NCBI GenBank assembly: GCA_032718475.1
Contig: JAUCBJ010002643.1
Span: 16,636-80,635 of the forward strand
DNA: 64,000 nucleotides
Direction: 5' to 3'
From: Nemertoderma westbladi
Lineage: Eukaryota > Xenacoelomorpha > Nemertodermatida > Nemertodermatidae
In this document: positions 43,976 through 57,000 of the stretch, piece after piece
How the letters are laid out: each line of letters starts with the position of its first letter
How positions within the stretch are numbered: position 1 is the stretch's first letter
Notes under the pieces: model-generated
What the model was told of the DNA's origin: nothing
The model's input: the letters and a program-made list of their open reading frames with translations, nothing else
Database searches by the model: none
Position numbers and translations under genes: made by a program

Positions 43976-44039
43976 ATGGGTTTGTCTACAAGAGAAATAT
44001 CGCTGCTGCTGCTGATAATAGGATCCAATTTTGGTGTTG
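43976..44039 (+). CDS. Ly6/uPAR-domain GPI-anchored protein, exon 1 (signal peptide)
   Basis: First of three coding exons (43976-44039, 44932-45023, 61952-62152; 118 aa in all). ATG in GGAATGG context, then a short basic start and the hydrophobic core ISLLLLIIG, a typical secretory signal of about 21 residues. Donor G|GTGAGT at 44040. Too short to show as a long open frame. Members of this three-finger family act at the cell surface as receptors, modulators or junction components; the specific role here is unknown. Confidence 0.8.
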
Positions 44040-44182
44040 GTGAGTCGCTAATTAATAATTAATTATGGAAATTATTTATATATACATGAAACTTACTTAT
44101 TTAACAAAAAAGTATCTTGATAAAATTTATTAGAGTATTAGGGTTGTTCTGGTAACTGCAATTATTATTATCCTTACAAATA

Positions 44183-44832
44183 AGCGTGTAAACGTTAAGC
44201 AGACACTGGTGCAGACACCATTATCTGCACCAGTGTCTGCACCAGGTGTATGCTCTACTGTCTGCACCAGGTGTCTGCATCAGTGTCTGCACCACTGTCT
44301 GCACCAGTGTCTGCACCAGGGTCTGCACCGCTGTCTGCATCAGTGTCTGCACCAGTGTCTGCATCAGTGTCAGCACCACTGTCTGCACCAGTGTCTGCAC
44401 CACTACTGTCTGCACCAGGTGTCTGCACCACTGTCTGCACCAGGTGTCTGCATGTTAATATCAATTACTGTCAATTGCCAATGAATTATATTGTCTATGG
44501 GACGGACTCATATTGCACTGAACATTGCCAACAGCTGATGAAGGGAGTTAAGAGTATTGGTATTAGTTAGAGTCCATAGAGATCCAAAGATTCATTGTGT
44601 AGATAATTATTTAATGTACTGTAATTAATAATAAAGCTTATATTGTTGGATAACATAATCTATTTATTGTATTGCGTACAACATAATGATAGATACACAA
44701 ACACTGCACAAGTGTCTGTACCACTGTCTGCACCAGTGTCTGCATCAGTGTCTGCACCAGGTGTCTTCACCAGTGTCTGCACCACTGTCTGCACCAGACA
44801 ATGACAGTTTAAACTGTTAACGTTTACACCCA
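44183..44832. mobile_element. hAT-like foldback element with 12-bp repeats in Ly6 intron 1
   Basis: Inverted ends GTGTAAACGTTAA / TTAACGTTTACAC, flanked by the 8-bp duplication TACAAATA (44175-44182, 44833-44840). Inside are two blocks of a 12-bp minisatellite, TGTCTGCACCAG (44205-44455 and about 44700-44800), partly palindromic at the left end. No transposase. Frames through the repeats are artefacts. Confidence 0.75.
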
Positions 44833-44931
44833 TACAAATACATCATATTTTTAATGTAAGATAAGAAAAATGGGAAAGTTGAAACAATCATAATATTATT
44901 TATAAAAGTTGTTTTTTATTTTACATTCTAG

Positions 44932-45023
44932 ACTGTCAACTGACCTGCTATAATTGCGCGATAGTACAATCCGATCACTGCCAAGATGCTGAAGAAACCA
45001 CCTCCGGATGTGGATCATGTGTG
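44932..45023 (+). CDS. Ly6/uPAR-domain protein, exon 2
   Basis: Acceptor ACATTCTAG|AC, donor TGTGTG|GTAAGT; 92 bp. With exon 1 this gives 52 codons, phase 0. Encodes residues 22-52: DCQLTCYNC at the start (the LxCYxC hallmark of Ly6 domains), then Cys38, Cys48 and Cys51. The last 29 bases (codons for TTSGCGSCV and part of the preceding Glu) plus GTAAGT are the founder of the 35-bp satellite. Confidence 0.88.
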
Positions 45024-48000
45024 GTAAGTAAACCACCTCCGGATGTGGATCATGTGTGGTAAGTAAACCACGCCTGAGTGTGGATCATGTGTGGTAAGTA
45101 AACCAACTCCGGGTGTGGATCATGTGTGGTAAGTAAACCACGTCTGGGTGTGGATCATGTGTGGTAAGTAAAGCACATCCGGGTGTGGATCATGTGTGGT
45201 AAGTAAACCACCTCCGGGTGTGGATCATGTGTGGTAAGTAAACCACCTCCGGGTGTGGATCATGTGTGGTAAGTAAACCACCTCCGGGTGTGGATCATGT
45301 GTGGTAATTAAACCACCTCCGGGTGTGGATCATGTGTGGTAAGTAAACCACCTCCGGGTGTGGATCATGTGTGGTAAGTAAACCACCTCCGGGTGTGGAT
45401 CATGTGTGGTAATTAAACCGCCTCCGGGTGTGGATCATGTGTGGTAAGTAAACCACCTCCGGGTGTGGATCATGTGTGGTAAGTAAACCACCTCCGGGTG
45501 TGGATCATGTGTGGTAAGTAAACCACCTCCGGGTGTGGATCATGTGGGTAAGTAAACCACCTCCGGGTGTGGATCATGTATGGTAAGTAAACCACCTCCG
45601 GGTGTGGATCATGTGGGTAAGTAAACCACCTCCGGGTGTGGATCATGTGTGGTAATTAAACCACCTCCGGGTGTGGATCAGGTGTGGTAAGTAAACCACC
45701 TCCGGATGTGGATCATGTGTGGTAAGTAAACCACGTCTGGGTGTGGATCATGTGTGGTAAGTAAACCACGTCTGGGTGTGGATCATGTGTGGTAAGTAAA
45801 CCACGTCTGGGTGTGGATCATGTGTGGTAAGTAAACCATCTCCGCGTGTGGATCATGTGTGGTAAGTAAACCACCCCCGGATGTGGATCATGTGTGGTAA
45901 GTAAACCACGTCTGGGTGTGGATCATGTGTGGTAAGTAAACCACCCCCGGATGTGGATCATGTGTGGTAAGTAAACCACGTCTGGGTGTGGATCATGTGT
46001 GGTAAGTAAACCACCTCCGCGTGTGGATCATGTGGGTAAGTAAACCACCTCCGGGTGTGGATCATGTGTGGTAAGTAAACCACCCCCGGATGTGGATCAT
46101 GTGTGGTAAGTAAACCACGTCTGAGTGTGGATCATGTGTGGTAAGTAAACCACCTCCGGGTGTGGATCATGTGTGATAAGTAAAGCACATCCGGGTGTGG
46201 ATCATGTGTGGTAAGTAAACCACCTCCGGGTGTGGATCATGTGTGGTAAGTAAACCACCTCCGGGTGTGGATCATGTGTGGTAAGTAAACCACCTCCGGG
46301 TGTGGATCATGTGTGGTAAGTAAACCACCTCCGGGTGTGGATCATGTGTGGTAAGTAAACTACCTCCGGGTGTGGATCATGTGTGGTAAGTAAACCACCT
46401 CCGGGTGTGGATCATGTGTGGTAAGTAAACCACATCCGGGTGTGGTTCATGTGTGGTAAGTAAACCACCTTCGGTTGTGGATCATGTGTGGTAAGTAAAC
46501 CACCTCCGGGTGTGGATCATGTGTGGTAAGTAAACCACCTCCGGGTGTGGATCATGTGTGGTAAGTAAACCACATCCGGGTGTGGTTCATGTGTGGTAAG
46601 TAAACCACCTTCGGTTGTGGATCATGTGTGGTAAGTAAACCACCTCCGGGTGTGGATCATGTGTGGTAAGTAAACCACCTCCGGGTGTGGATAATGTGGG
46701 TAAGTAAACCACCTCCGGGTGTGGATCATGTGTGGTAAGTAAACCGACATCCGGATGTGGATTATGTGTGGTAAGTAAACCAACTCCGGGTGTGGATCAT
46801 GTGTGGTAAGTAAACCACCTCCGGTGTGGATCATGTGTGGTAAGTAAACCACCTCCGGGTGTGGATCATGTGTGGTAAGTAAACCGCCTCCGGGTGTGGA
46901 TCATGTGTGGTAAGTAAACCGCCTCCGGGTGTGGATCATGTGTGGTAAGTAAACCACCTCCGGGTGTGGATAATGTGTGGTAATTAAACCACGTCTGGGT
47001 GTGGATCATGTGTGGTAAGTAAACCGCCTCCGGGTGTGGATCATGTGTGGTAAGTAAACCGCGTCCGGGTGTGGATCATGTGTGGTAAGTAAACCACCTC
47101 CGGGTGTGGATCATGTGTGGTAAGTAAACCACGTCTGGGTGTGGATCATGTGTGGTAAGTAAACCACCTCCGGGTGTGGATCATGTGTGGTAAGTAAACC
47201 ACCTCCGGGTGTGGATCATGTGTGGTAAGTAAACCACCTCCAGGTGTGGATCATGGGTGGTAAGTAAACCACGTCTGGGTGTGGATCATGTGTGGTAAGT
47301 AAAGCACATCCGGGTGTGGATCATGTTTGGTAAGTAAACCACCTCCGGATGTGGATCATGTGTGGTAAGTAAACCACCTCCGGATGTGGATCATGTGTGG
47401 TAAGTAAACCACGTCTGGGTGTGGATCATGTGTGGTAAGTAAACCACCTCCGGGTGTGGATCATGTGTGGTAAGTAAACCACCTCCGGGTGTGGATCATG
47501 TGTGGTAAGTAAACCACCTCCGGGTGTGGATCATGTGTGGTAAGTAAACCACCTCCGGGTGTGGATCATGTGTGGTAAGTAAACTACCTCCGGGTGTGGA
47601 TCATGTGTGGTAAGTAAACCACCTCCGGGTGTGGATCATGTGTGGTAAGTAAACCACATCCGGGTGTGGTTCATGTGTGGTAAGTAAACCACCTTCGGTT
47701 GTGGATCATGTGTGGTAAGTAAACCACCTCCGGGTGTGGATCATGTGTGGTAAGTAAACCACCTCCGGGTGTGGATCATGTGTGGTAAGTAAACCACATC
47801 CGGGTGTGGTTCATGTGTGGTAAGTAAACCACCTTCGGTTGTGGATCATGTGTGGTAAGTAAACCACCTCCGGGTGTGGATCATGTGTGGTAAGTAAACC
47901 ACCTCCGGGTGTGGATAATGTGGGTAAGTAAACCACCTCCGGGTGTGGATCATGTGTGGTAAGTAAACCGACATCCGGATGTGGATTATGTGTGGTAAGT

Positions 48001-51000
48001 AAACCAACTCCGGGTGTGGATCATGTGTGATAAGTAAAGCACATCCGGGTGTGGATCATGTGTGGTAAGTAAACCACCTCCGGGTGTGGATCATGTGTGG
48101 TAAGTAAACCACCTCCGGGTGTGGATCATGTGTGGTAAGTAAACCACCTCCGGGTGTGGATCATGTGTGGTAAGTAAACCACCTCCGGGTGTGGATCATG
48201 TGTGGTAAGTAAACTACCTCCGGGTGTGGATCATGTGTGGTAAGTAAACCACCTCCGGGTGTGGATCATGTGTGGTAAGTAAACCACATCCGGGTGTGGT
48301 TCATGTGTGGTAAGTAAACCACCTTCGGTTGTGGATCATGTGTGGTAAGTAAACCACCTCCGGGTGTGGATCATGTGTGGTAAGTAAACCACCTCCGGGT
48401 GTGGATCATGTGTGGTAAGTAAACCACATCCGGGTGTGGTTCATGTGTGGTAAGTAAACCACCTTCGGTTGTGGATCATGTGTGGTAAGTAAACCACCTC
48501 CGGGTGTGGATCATGTGTGGTAAGTAAACCACCTCCGGGTGTGGATAATGTGGGTAAGTAAACCACCTCCGGGTGTGGATCATGTGTGGTAAGTAAACCG
48601 ACATCCGGATGTGGATTATGTGTGGTAAGTAAACCAACTCCGGGTGTGGATCATGTGTGGTAAGTAAACCACCTCCGGTGTGGATCATGTGTGGTAAGTA
48701 AACCACCTCCGGGTGTGGATCATGTGTGGTAAGTAAACCGCCTCCGGGTGTGGATCATGTGTGGTAAGTAAACCGCCTCCGGGTGTGGATCATGTGTGGT
48801 AAGTAAACCACCTCCGGGTGTGGATAATGTGTGGTAATTAAACCACGTCTGGGTGTGGATCATGTGTGGTAAGTAAACCGCCTCCGGGTGTGGATCATGT
48901 GTGGTAAGTAAACCGCGTCCGGGTGTGGATCATGTGTGGTAAGTAAACCACCTCCGGGTGTGGATCATGTGTGGTAAGTAAACCACGTCTGGGTGTGGAT
49001 CATGTGTGGTAAGTAAACCACCTCCGGGTGTGGATCATGTGTGGTAAGTAAACCACCTCCGGGTGTGGATCATGTGTGGTAAGTAAACCACCTCCAGGTG
49101 TGGATCATGGGTGGTAAGTAAACCACGTCTGGGTGTGGATCATGTGTGGTAAGTAAAGCACATCCGGGTGTGGATCATGTTTGGTAAGTAAACCACCTCC
49201 GGATGTGGATCATGTGTGGTAAGTAAACCACCTCCGGATGTGGATCATGTGTGGTAAGTAAACCACGTCTGGGTGTGGATCATGTGTGGTAAGTAAACCA
49301 CCTCCGGGTGTGGATCATGTGTGGTAAGTAAACCACCTCCGGGTGTGAATCATGTGTGGTAAGTAAACCGCCTCCGGGTGTGGATCATGTGTGGTAAGTA
49401 AACCACCCCCGGATGTGGATTATGTGTGGTAAGTAAACCACCTCCGGATGTGGATCATGTGTGGTAAGTAAACCACCTCCGGGTGTGGATCATGTGTGGT
49501 AAGTAAACCACCTCCGGATGTGGATCATGTGTGGTAAGTAAACCACGTCTGGGTGTGGATCATGTGTGGTAAGTAAACCACGTCTGGGTGTGGATCATGT
49601 GTGGTAAGTAAACCACCTCCGGATGTGGATCATGTGTGGTAAGTAAACCACCTCCGGGTGTGGATCATGTGTGGTAAGTAAACCAGCTCCGGGTGTGGAT
49701 CATGTGTGGTAAGCAAACCACCTCTGGATGTAGATCATGTGTGGTAAGTAAACCCACATCCGGATGTGGATCATGTGTGGTAAGAAAACCACCTCCGGGT
49801 GTGGATCATGTGTGGTAAGTAAACCACCTCCGGGTGTGGATCATGTGTGGTAAGTAAACCACCTCCGGGTGTGGATCATGTGTGGTAATTAAACCACCTC
49901 CGGGTGTGGATCATGCGTGGTAAGTAAACCACCTCCGGGTGTGGATCATGTGTGGTAAGTAAACCACCTCCGGGTGTGGATCATGTGTGGTAAGTAAACC
50001 CACATCCGGGTGTGGTAAGTAAACCACCTCCGGGTGTGGATCATGTGTGGTAAGTAAACCACGTCTGGGTGTAGATGATGTGTGGTAAGTAAAGCACCTC
50101 TGGGTGTGGATCATGTGTGGTAAGTAAACCGCCTCCGGGTGTGGATCATGTGTGGTAAGTAAACCACCTCCGGGTGTAGATCATGTGTGGTAAGTAAACC
50201 ACGTCTGGGTGTGGATCATGTGTGGTAAGTAAAGCACATCCGGGTGTGGATCATGTATGGTAAGTAAAGCACATCCGGGTGTGGATCATGTGTGGTAAGT
50301 AAACCGCCTCCGGGTGTGGATCATGTGTGGTAAGTAAACCACCTCCGGGTGTGGATCATGTGTGGTAAGTAAACCACGTCTGGGTGTGGATCATGTGTGG
50401 TAAGTAAACCACCTCCGGGTGTGGATCATGTGTGGTAAGTAAACCACCTCCGGGTGTGGATCATGTGTGGTAAGTAAACCACCTCTGGGTGTGGATCATG
50501 TGTGGTAAGTAAACCACCTCTGGGTGTGGATCATGTGTGGTAAGTAAACCACCTCCGGGTGTGGATCATGTGTGGTAAGTAAACCACCTCTGGGTGTGGA
50601 TCATGTGTGGTAAGTAAACCACCTCTGGGTGTGGATCAAGTGTGGTAAGTAAACCACGTCTGGGTGTGGATCATGTGTGGTAAGTAAACCACCTCCGGGT
50701 GTGGATCATGTGTGGTAAGTAAAGCACATCCGGGTGTGGATCATGTGTGGTAAGTAAACCGCCTCCGGGTGTGGATCATGTGTGGTAAGTAAACCACCTC
50801 CGGGTGTGGATCATGTGTGGTAAGTAAACCACGTCTGGGTGTGGATCATGTGTGGTAAGTAAACCACCTCTGGGTGTGGATCATGTGTGGTAAGTAAACC
50901 ACCTCTGGGTGTGGATCATGTGTGGTAAGTAAACCACGTCTGGGTGTGGATCATGTGTGGTAAGTAAACCACCTCCGGGTGTGGATCATGTGTGGTAAGT

Positions 51001-54000
51001 AAAGCACATCCGGGTGTGGATCATGTGTGGTAAGTAAACCGCCTCCGGGTGTGGATCATGTGTGGTAAGTAAACCACCTCCGGGTGTGGATCATGTGTGG
51101 TAAGTAAACCACGTCTGGGTGTGGATCATGTGTGGTAAGTAAACCACCTCTGGGTGTGGATCATGTGTGGTAATTAAACCACCTCCGGGTGTGGATCATG
51201 CGTGGTAAGTAAACCACCTCCGGGTGTGGATCATGTGTGGTAAGTAAACCACCTCCGGGTGTGGATCATGTGTGGTAAGTAAACCCACATCCGGGTGTGG
51301 TAAGTAAACCACCTCCGGGTGTGGATCATGTGTGGTAAGTAAACCACGTCTGGGTGTAGATGATGTGTGGTAAGTAAAGCACCTCTGGGTGTGGATCATG
51401 TGTGGTAAGTAAACCGCCTCCGGGTGTGGATCATGTGTGGTAAGTAAACCACCTCCGGGTGTAGATCATGTGTGGTAAGTAAACCACGTCTGGGTGTGGA
51501 TCATGTGTGGTAAGTAAAGCACATCCGGGTGTGGATCATGTATGGTAAGTAAAGCACATCCGGGTGTGGATCATGTGTGGTAAGTAAACCGCCTCCGGGT
51601 GTGGATCATGTGTGGTAAGTAAACCACCTCCGGGTGTGGATCATGTGTGGTAAGTAAACCACGTCTGGGTGTGGATCATGTGTGGTAAGTAAACCACCTC
51701 CGGGTGTGGATCATGTGTGGTAAGTAAACCACCTCCGGGTGTGGATCATGTGTGGTAAGTAAACCACCTCTGGGTGTGGATCATGTGTGGTAAGTAAACC
51801 ACCTCTGGGTGTGGATCATGTGTGGTAAGTAAACCACCTCCGGGTGTGGATCATGTGTGGTAAGTAAACCACCTCTGGGTGTGGATCATGTGTGGTAAGT
51901 AAACCACCTCTGGGTGTGGATCAAGTGTGGTAAGTAAACCACGTCTGGGTGTGGATCATGTGTGGTAAGTAAACCACCTCCGGGTGTGGATCATGTGTGG
52001 TAAGTAAAGCACATCCGGGTGTGGATCATGTGTGGTAAGTAAACCGCCTCCGGGTGTGGATCATGTGTGGTAAGTAAACCACCTCCGGGTGTGGATCATG
52101 TGTGGTAAGTAAACCACGTCTGGGTGTGGATCATGTGTGGTAAGTAAACCACCTCTGGGTGTGGATCATGTGTGGTAAGTAAACCACCTCTGGGTGTGGA
52201 TCATGTGTGGTAAGTAAACCACCTCCGGGTGTGGATCATGTGTGGTAAGTAAACCACCTCTGGGTGTGGATCATGTGTGGTAAGTAAACCACCTCTGGGT
52301 GTGGATCATGTGTGGTAAGTAAACCACGTCTGGGTGTGGATCATGTGTGGTAAGTAAACCACCTCCTGGTGTGGATCATGTGTGGTAAGTAAAGCACATC
52401 TGGGTGTGGATCATGTGTGGTAAGTAAACCACCTCCGGGTGTGGATCATGTGTGGTAAGTAAAGCACATCCGGGTGTGGATCATGTGTGGCAAGTAAAGC
52501 ACGTCTGGGTGAGGATCATGTGTGGTAAGTAAACCGCCTCCGGGTGTGGATCATGTGTGGTAAGTAAACCACATCCGGGTGTGGATCATGTGTGGTAAGT
52601 AAACCACCTCCGGGTGTGGATCATGTGTGGTAAGTAAAGCACGTCTGGGTGTGGATCATGTGTGGTAAGTAAACCGCCTCCGGATGTGGATCATGTGTGG
52701 TAACTAAACCACATACGGGTGTGGATCATGTGTGGTAAGTAAAGCACATCCGGGTGTGGATCATGTGTGGTAAGTAAAGCACATCTGGGTGTGGATCATG
52801 TGTGGTAAGTAAACCACGTCTGGGTGTGGATCATGTGTGGTAAGTAAACCACCTCCGGGTGTGGATCATGTGTGGTAAGTAAACCGCCTCCGGGTGTGGA
52901 TCATGTGTGGTAAGTAAACCACGTCTGGGTGTGGATCATGTGTGGTAAGTAAAGCACATCCGGGTGTGGATCATGTGTGGTAAGTAAACCGCCTCCGGGT
53001 GTGGATCATGTGTGGTAAGTAAACCACTTCCGGGTGTGGATCATGTGTGGTAAGTAAAGCACATCTGGGTGTGGATCATGTGTGGTAAGTAAACCGTCTC
53101 CGGGTGTGGATCATGTGTGGTAAGTAAACCGCCTCCACGTGTGGATCATGTGTGGTAAATAAACCACCTCCGGGTGTGGATCATGTGTGGTACGTAAAGC
53201 ACATCCGGGTGTGGATCATGTGTGGTAAGTAAAGCACGTCTGTGTGTGGATCATGTGTGGTAAGTAAACCGCCTCCGGGTGTGGATCATGTGTGGTAAGT
53301 AAACCACATCCGGGTGTGGACCATGTGTGGTAAGTAAAGCACATCCGGGTGTGGATCATGTGTGGTAAGTAAAGCACGTCTGGGTGTGGATCATGTGTGG
53401 TAAGTAAACCACCTCTGGGTGTGGATCATGTGTGGTAAGTAAACCACGTCTGGGTGTGGATCATGTGTGGTAAGTAAACCACGTCTGGGTGTGGATAATG
53501 TGTGGTAAGTAAAGCACATCCGGGTGTGGATCATGTGTGGTAAGTAAACCGCCTCCGGGTGTGGATCATGTGTGGTAAGTAAACCACCTCCGGGTGTAGA
53601 TCATGTGTGGTAAGTAAACCACGTTTGGGTGTGGATCATGTGTGGTAAGTAAAGCACATCCGGGTGTGGATCATGTATGGTAAGTAAAGCACATCCGGGT
53701 GTGGATCATGTGTGGTAAGTAAACCGCCTCCGGGTGTGGATCATGTGAGGTAAGTGAACCACGTCTGGGTGTGGATCATGTGTGGTAAGTAAACCACCTC
53801 CGGGTGTGGATCATGTGTGGTAAGTAAACCACGTCTGGGTGTGGATAATGTGTGGTAAGTAAAGCACATCCGGGTGTGGATCATGTGTGGTAAGTAAACC
53901 GCCTCCGGGTGTGGATCATGTGTGGTAAGTAAACCACCTCCGGGTGTAGATCATGTGTGGTAAGTAAACCACGTCTGGGTGTGGATCATGTGTGGTAAGT

Positions 54001-57000
54001 AAAGCACATCCGGGTGTGGATCATGTATGGTAAGTAAAGCACATCCGGGTGTGGATCATGTGTGGTAAGCAAACCACCTCTGGATGTAGATCATGTGTGG
54101 TAAGTAAACCCACATCCGGATGTGGATCATGTGTGGTAAGAAAACCACCTCCGGGTGTGGATCATGTGTGGTAAGTAAACCACCTCCGGGTGTGGATCAT
54201 GTGTGGTAAGTAAACCACCTCCGGGTGTGGATCATGTGTGGTAATTAAACCACCTCCGGGTGTGGATCATGCGTGGTAAGTAAACCACCTCCGGGTGTGG
54301 ATCATGTGTGGTAAGTAAACCACCTCCGGGTGTGGATCATGTGTGGTAAGTAAACCCACATCCGGGTGTGGTAAGTAAACCACCTCCGGGTGTGGATCAT
54401 GTGTGGTAAGTAAACCACGTCTGGGTGTAGATGATGTGTGGTAAGTAAAGCACCTCTGGGTGTGGATCATGTGTGGTAAGTAAACCGCCTCCGGGTGTGG
54501 ATCATGTGTGGTAAGTAAACCACCTCCGGGTGTAGATCATGTGTGGTAAGTAAACCACGTCTGGGTGTGGATCATGTGTGGTAAGTAAAGCACATCCGGG
54601 TGTGGATCATGTATGGTAAGTAAAGCACATCCGGGTGTGGATCATGTGTGGTAAGTAAACCGCCTCCGGGTGTGGATCATGTGTGGTAAGTAAACCACCT
54701 CCGGGTGTGGATCATGTGTGGTAAGTAAACCACGTCTGGGTGTGGATCATGTGTGGTAAGTAAACCACCTCCGGGTGTGGATCATGTGTGGTAAGTAAAC
54801 CACCTCCGGGTGTGGATCATGTGTGGTAAGTAAACCACCTCTGGGTGTGGATCATGTGTGGTAAGTAAACCACCTCTGGGTGTGGATCATGTGTGGTAAG
54901 TAAACCACCTCCGGGTGTGGATCATGTGTGGTAAGTAAACCACCTCTGGGTGTGGATCATGTGTGGTAAGTAAACCACCTCTGGGTGTGGATCAAGTGTG
55001 GTAAGTAAACCACGTCTGGGTGTGGATCATGTGTGGTAAGTAAACCACCTCCGGGTGTGGATCATGTGTGGTAAGTAAAGCACATCCGGGTGTGGATCAT
55101 GTGTGGTAAGTAAACCGCCTCCGGGTGTGGATCATGTGTGGTAAGTAAACCACCTCCGGGTGTGGATCATGTGTGGTAAGTAAACCACGTCTGGGTGTGG
55201 ATCATGTGTGGTAAGTAAACCACCTCTTGGTGTGGATCATGTGTGGTAAGTAAACCACCTCTGGGTGTGGATCATGTGTGGTAAGTAAACCACCTCCGGG
55301 TGTGGATCATGTGTGGTAAGTAAACCACCTCTGGGTGTGGATCATGTGTGGTAAGTAAACCACCTCTGGGTGTGGATCATGTGTGGTAAGTAAACCACGT
55401 CTGGGTGCGGATCATGTGTGGTAAGTAAACCACCTCCGGGTGTGGATCATGTGTGGTAAGTAAAGCACATCTGGGTGTGGATCATGTGTGGTAAGTAAAC
55501 CACCTCCGGGTGTGGATCATGTGTGGTAAGTAAAGCACATCCGGGTGTGGATCATGTGTGGCAAGTAAAGCACGTCTGGGTGAGGATCATGTGTGGTAAG
55601 TAAACCGCCTCCGGGTGTGGATCATGTGTGGTAAGTAAACCACATCCGGGTGTGGATCATGTGTGGTAAGTAAACCACCTCCGGGTGTGGATCATGTGTG
55701 GTAAGTAAAGCACGTCTGGGTGTGGATCATGTGTGGTAAGTAAACCGCCTCCGGATGTGGATCATGTGTGGTAACTAAACCACATACGGGTGTGGATCAT
55801 GTGTGGTAAGTAAAGCACATCCGGGTGTGGATCATGTGTGGTAAGTAAAGCACATCTGGGTGTGGATCATGTGTGGTAAGTAAACCACGTCTGGGTGTGG
55901 ATCATGTGTGGTAAGTAAACCACCTCCGGGTGTGGATCATGTGTGGTAAGTAAACCGCCTCCGGGTGTGGATCATGTGTGGTAAGTAAACCACGTCTGGG
56001 TGTGGATCATGTGTGGTAAGTAAAGCACATCCGGGTGTGGATCATGTGTGGTAAGTAAACCGCCTCCGGGTGTGGATCATGTGTGGTAAGTAAACCACTT
56101 CCGGGTGTGGATCATGTGTGGTAAGTAAAGCACATCTGGGTGTGGATCATGTGTGGTAAGTAAACCGTCTCCGGGTGTGGATCATGTGTGGTAAGTAAAC
56201 CGCCTCCACGTGTGGATCATGTGTGGTAAATAAACCACCTCCGGGTGTGGATCATGTGTGGTACGTAAAGCACATCCGGGTGTGGATCATGTGTGGTAAG
56301 TAAAGCACGTCTGTGTGTGGATCATGTGTGGTAAGTAAACCGCCTCCGGGTGTGGATCATGTGTGGTAAGTAAACCACATCCGGGTGTGGACCATGTGTG
56401 GTAAGTAAAGCACATCCGGGTGTGGATCATGTGTGGTAAGTAAAGCACGTCTGGGTGTGGATCATGTGTGGTAAGTAAACCACCTCTGGGTGTGGATCAT
56501 GTGTGGTAAGTAAACCACGTCTGGGTGTGGATCATGTGTGGTAAGTAAACCACGTCTGGGTGTGGATAATGTGTGGTAAGTAAAGCACATCCGGGTGTGG
56601 ATCATGTGTGGTAAGTAAACCGCCTCCGGGTGTGGATCATGTGTGGTAAGTAAACCACCTCCGGGTGTAGATCATGTGTGGTAAGTAAACCACGTCTGGG
56701 TGTGGATCATGTGTGGTAAGTAAAGCACATCCGGGTGTGGATCATGTATGGTAAGTAAAGCACATCCGGGTGTGGATCATGTGTGGTAAGTAAACCGCCT
56801 CCGGGTGTGGATCATGTGAGGTAAGTGAACCACGTCTGGGTGTGGATCATGTGTGGTAAGTAAACCACCTCCGGGTGTGGATCATGTGTGGTAAGTAAAC
56901 CACGTCTGGGTGTGGATAATGTGTGGTAAGTAAAGCACATCCGGGTGTGGATCATGTGTGGTAAGTAAACCGCCTCCGGGTGTGGATCATGTGTGGTAAG

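Noticed and set aside
44209-44570. Cysteine-rich frames (SAPVSAP / CLHQCLH) in Ly6 intron 1
   Set aside because: By-products of the 12-bp minisatellite inside a foldback element.
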